A stretch of DNA of 64,000 bases from Sulfurimicrobium sp964384915 (GTDB lineage Bacteria > Pseudomonadota > Gammaproteobacteria > Burkholderiales > Sulfuricellaceae). The DNA is taken from contig CAYLMA010000016.1 in assembly GCA_964384915.1 (NCBI GenBank), positions 1 through 64,000 of the forward strand, in the 5' to 3' direction. The notes below the pieces were generated by a model. It was not told the origin of the DNA, searched no databases, and was given only the letters and a program-made list of their open reading frames with translations. Positions 61,255 to 64,000 of this stretch are shown here, in pieces (the first letter of the stretch is position 1; each line of letters starts with the position of its first letter). The position numbers and the translations under genes are program-made.

Positions 61255-61974
61255 ATGGAAAGCAACAAAGAACACATCCTCGTCGTGGACGACGACCCCG
61301 GCCTGTGCGAACTGCTGCAGCAGTACCTGACTGAACAGGGCTACGCGGTCGCCGCCGTCAACGATGGCGCTGAAATGGAACGGCATCTGGCAGAGCAGCC
61401 CGCAGACCTGGTGATCCTCGACCTGATGCTGCCGGGGGAAGACGGACTGACCCTGGCGCGCAAGCTGCGGGCGCAGGGGACCCAGCCCATTATCATGCTG
61501 TCGGCGCGCGGCGAGGACATCGACCGCATCATCGGGCTGGAAGTGGGCGCGGACGACTACCTCGCCAAGCCCTTCAACCCGCGCGAGCTGCTGGCGCGCA
61601 TCCGCGCCGTGCTGCGGCGCAAGGAAAGCGCAAAACCCGAGGCGGAAGAACCCGCCAGCGGCGTGTTCAGCTTCGGCCCCTACCGGCTGGACGTCAATTC
61701 CCACCAATTGGTGCACGATGGCGTGGAAGTGGCGCTCACCGCCGGGGAATTCAACCTGTTGCGGATTTTTGTCGAACATCCCAACCGCGTCCTGAGCCGG
61801 GACATGCTGATGGACCTGATCAAGGGCTACGAACGCACGCCCTTCGACCGCAGCATCGACGTGCGGGTGACGCGGCTGCGGCGCAAGATCGAGAATGATC
61901 CAGCCGCCCCGGCCTATATCCGCACCGTGTGGGGAGAGGGCTACCTGTTTGCCCCGCAGGGCAAGGCTTCCTGA
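61255..61974 (+). CDS. OmpR-family response regulator
   Basis: 239 aa. Receiver domain with phospho-acceptor Asp in LVILDLMLPGEDGL, acidic pocket DDDPG and Lys in YLAKPF, then a winged-helix DNA-binding domain (SIDVRVTRLRRKIENDP, TVWGEGYLF). The start at 61255 is chosen as MESNKEHILVVDDD; an ATG at 61219 preceded by AAGGA would add 12 residues. With the TATAGT at 61243-61248 the 61255 start would be leaderless. It overlaps the kinase gene (TGATG). Confidence 0.92.
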   Translation: MESNKEHILVVDDDPGLCELLQQYLTEQGYAVAAVNDGAEMERHLAEQPADLVILDLMLPGEDGLTLARKLRAQGTQPIIMLSARGEDIDRIIGLEVGADDYLAKPFNPRELLARIRAVLRRKESAKPEAEEPASGVFSFGPYRLDVNSHQLVHDGVEVALTAGEFNLLRIFVEHPNRVLSRDMLMDLIKGYERTPFDRSIDVRVTRLRRKIENDPAAPAYIRTVWGEGYLFAPQGKAS

Positions 61975-63311
61975 TGCCGGCCGGCATTTCCTGGTTCAGG
62001 CGCCGCAGCCTGTTCCGCAGCACCGCCGCCACCGTTGCTTCAGCACTGATCGTATTCCAGCTCATCACCCTGGGCGTGGCCGCGTATTACGTCATGCTGC
62101 CCATCGCCAAACGCTCCGCTGACGACCTCGCCTCGCTCATGGTGCTGTCCGCCCAGACCTGGGCGGAACTGCCGCCGCAAACGCGCGAGGATTTCGAACT
62201 CGAACTGGCCGAACGCCACAACCTCTGGCTGTTCCGCGCCACCACGCCCTTGCCGGAAGGCAGCCATGACTTCCTGCCCTACCTGATGCTGCTGGAAAGC
62301 GCGCTCCAGGCGCGCACCGGCGAAGCCATCGAGGTCAAGACCACGCACTGGGAGGAGCCCTGGTTCTGGGTCGAGATACCCAGCGGGGACTACCTGATCC
62401 GCATCGGCTTTCCCAGGGAACACCTCGGCATGCGTCCGCCCCTGGCTGTGTTGCTGTTACTGGCTGCGACCGTCGCGCTCACCCTGATCACCGCCGTGAT
62501 CCTGGCGCGGCGCATCACCCACCCGCTGGCGCGGCTCTCCGCAGCGGCCACGCGCATCGGCCAGGGCAACACCCCGGAAACCCTGCCAGAAACCGGCCCC
62601 GAAGAACTCGCCAGCCTGGCCCGCACCTTCAATCGCATGGCGTTCCATGTCAAGGAACTGCTGGCCAACCGCACCACCCTGCTGGCGGGCGTCTCCCACG
62701 ACCTGCGCACGCCGCTGGCGCGCATGCGCCTGGCGCTGGAAATGCTGCCCGAGGACAGCGCACCCCGGCACATTGACCGGCTGCGCCGTGACATGGAGGA
62801 AATGAACCGCCTCATCGGCGAATTCCTGGCCCTCAGCCGTGGCCTGGAAAAGGAAGCGGAACAGGAGATCGACCTCAGCCAGTTGCTGCGAGAACTGGCG
62901 GATAACGAGAGAAACGAAGGCGCACAGGTGGAATGGCAAGCACAAACGCCGTGCATCTGCCCGGCAGGCCCGATGGCGCTCAGGCGCATCCTCGGCAACC
63001 TGGTCGGCAATGCCGTGCGCTACGGCGCCGGCAAGCCGGTCACTCTGATCTGCGAATGCCGCCCGGAGGCCGGCGTGATCCGCGTGCTCGACCGCGGCCC
63101 GGGCATCCCGCCCGATCAACTGGAAAGCGTATTCCGCCCCTTCTACCGCCTGGAATCCTCGCGCAGCGTCACCACAGGCGGCAGCGGCCTGGGGCTCGCC
63201 ATCGCGCGCCAACTGGCGGAAGCCAACGGCTGGAAAATCGAGCTGCTGGGGCGCGAGGGCGGCGGCACCGAAGCGCGGCTGACCCTGCCCTGGGTGGCAA
63301 AAGACGGCTAG
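61974..63311 (+). CDS. EnvZ-type sensor histidine kinase
   Basis: 445 aa. Two membrane helices (near 20-42 and 150-170) around a periplasmic domain, then HAMP, H-box AGVSHDLRTPLARMRLALEM with phospho-His, N-box GNLVGNAVRYGAG, DRGPGIPP and GGSGLGLAIARQLAEANGW. Closest in layout to EnvZ. Signal unknown. Overlaps the convergent miaA end by 4 bp. Confidence 0.93.
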   Translation: MPAGISWFRRRSLFRSTAATVASALIVFQLITLGVAAYYVMLPIAKRSADDLASLMVLSAQTWAELPPQTREDFELELAERHNLWLFRATTPLPEGSHDFLPYLMLLESALQARTGEAIEVKTTHWEEPWFWVEIPSGDYLIRIGFPREHLGMRPPLAVLLLLAATVALTLITAVILARRITHPLARLSAAATRIGQGNTPETLPETGPEELASLARTFNRMAFHVKELLANRTTLLAGVSHDLRTPLARMRLALEMLPEDSAPRHIDRLRRDMEEMNRLIGEFLALSRGLEKEAEQEIDLSQLLRELADNERNEGAQVEWQAQTPCICPAGPMALRRILGNLVGNAVRYGAGKPVTLICECRPEAGVIRVLDRGPGIPPDQLESVFRPFYRLESSRSVTTGGSGLGLAIARQLAEANGWKIELLGREGGGTEARLTLPWVAKDG

Positions 63312-64000
63312 GAAATTTCGGCTGAAATAGTGCTGCGCACCCTGTGCGCCAGGTCTGCGGCGAGGCAATCGAACTGCGCCACCCCTTCCATCCCCCTGAG
63401 CCAGGTCAGTTGCCGCTTCGCCAATTGGCGCGTGGCGATGATCCCCAGCTCCCGCATCTCGGCGGCATTGTATTCGCCCTCCAGGTATTGCCACGCCTGG
63501 CGATAGCCGACGCAGCGCATGGCGGGCAGGTTCGGCGTCAAGGCATAGCGCGCCTTGAGAAACTCCAGCTCCTCCAGCAAGCCCTGCTTCAGCATGGCGT
63601 CGAAGCGCTGAGCAATGCGCTCATGCAGCACCGCCCGGTCGCCCGGCAGCAATGCCAGTTGCAGCAGGCGGTAGGGCAGCTCGGCCTCCTGCTCCTTTGC
63701 CAGCAGGCCGGACATGGTCGCGCCGCTGAGCAGGCAGACTTCCAGCGCGCGCTGGATGCGCTGCGCATCGGTGGGTTTCAGGCGCGCCGCCGTCGCCGGG
63801 TCGAGGCGCGCCAGTTCCCGGTGCATGGCCGGCCAGCCCTCTTGCCGCGCGCGCTCTTCCAGCTCCGCGCGTAGCGCCGGGTCGGCCTGCGGCAGATCGT
63901 TCAGCCCCTCGCGCAGCGCCTTGAAATACAGCATGGTGCCGCCCACCAGCAGGGGGATGTGGCCGCGCGCCGTGATCTCCGCCATCAGGCGCAGGGCGTC
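63308..64000 (-). CDS. miaA: tRNA dimethylallyltransferase MiaA, C-terminal part
   Basis: Partial: the frame runs out of the window at 64000. It reads DALRLMAEITARGHIPLLVG, GGTMLYFKALREGLNDLPQA, DAQRIQRALEV and ends at 63308. MiaA adds a dimethylallyl group to A37 of tRNAs that read U-starting codons. The N-terminal P-loop lies outside. Confidence 0.95.
   Translation of the reverse strand, partial: DALRLMAEITARGHIPLLVGGTMLYFKALREGLNDLPQADPALRAELEERARQEGWPAMHRELARLDPATAARLKPTDAQRIQRALEVCLLSGATMSGLLAKEQEAELPYRLLQLALLPGDRAVLHERIAQRFDAMLKQGLLEELEFLKARYALTPNLPAMRCVGYRQAWQYLEGEYNAAEMRELGIIATRQLAKRQLTWLRGMEGVAQFDCLAADLAHRVRSTISAEIS

Overview
The window reads as chromosomal DNA of a sulfur-metabolising betaproteobacterium, probably near Sulfuricella/Thiobacillus-type Nitrosomonadales. 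The clues are an EF-P with Arg32 next to its rhamnosyltransferase EarP, a qmoA-qmoB-hdrC-hdrB electron-transfer operon, a tandem TusA-like sulfur carrier, a PPi-dependent phosphofructokinase beside a proton-pumping pyrophosphatase, and GC-rich betaproteobacterial housekeeping operons. The genus assignment is inference; no rRNA is present.

Layout. 1-1028: the 3' end of rho, a 105-bp near-perfect direct duplication of that end, and a transposase remnant. 1029-12589: a complete type I-E CRISPR-Cas locus on the minus strand (cas3, cas8e, cse2, cas7e, cas5e, cas6e, an embedded PIN toxin-antitoxin pair, cas1e, cas2e, leader, 24-repeat array). 12895-16399: an unknown 511-aa protein, fliW, hemN. 16520-25104: a kinase-HDOD-GAF protein, efp/earP, clpA/clpS, a cold-shock gene, icd. 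25213-35975: rluE-nudJ-unknown-mnmA, a molybdopterin-binding protein, GST, acnB, dut-coaBC, radC, rpmB-rpmG and a CNP1-like protein. 36269-42537: moxR-DUF58-tgpA, a Nudix protein, phosphomannomutase. 42637-53968: the hdr/qmo operon followed by a pyrophosphate-centred group (ppa, hppA, pfp, adk). 54106-57902: kdsB-trm112-lpxK-exbD-exbB and a double TusA protein. 58200-64000: xseA, small exported proteins, an OmpR/EnvZ-type two-component system, and the end of miaA.

The most striking region is the 388-bp gap between cas3 and cas8e (9367-9754). It holds a miniature degenerate CRISPR on the plus strand, opposite in orientation to the main array: a pseudo-repeat keeping the 8-nt crRNA 5' handle, a 33-nt spacer-like segment, and a pseudo-repeat keeping the Cas6e hairpin, spaced at exactly the array period of 61 nt and followed by a strong intrinsic terminator. 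The first 11 nt of its spacer match a site at 9556-9566 preceded by the canonical I-E PAM AAG. The only mismatch is at position 6, a base that is flipped out in I-E Cascade, and the next mismatch is at position 12, also flipped. The site overlaps the -35 element of a predicted promoter reading toward cas8e. The first gene from that promoter is an uncatalogued 37-aa single-membrane-span peptide (9378-9491) with a good ribosome binding site, lying 11 nt before cas8e. This matches the logic of CreTA/Cas-regulating RNA elements: Cascade loaded with a crRNA-like guide represses its own operon and a toxin-like peptide.

Other regulatory observations are a boxA-like antitermination motif at the cas2/leader junction, a palindromic operator between cas6e and the embedded toxin-antitoxin pair, and a dispersed hairpin repeat that appears to have supplied the start region of kdsB. 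Several other unrelated dispersed hairpin repeats occupy intergenic gaps.
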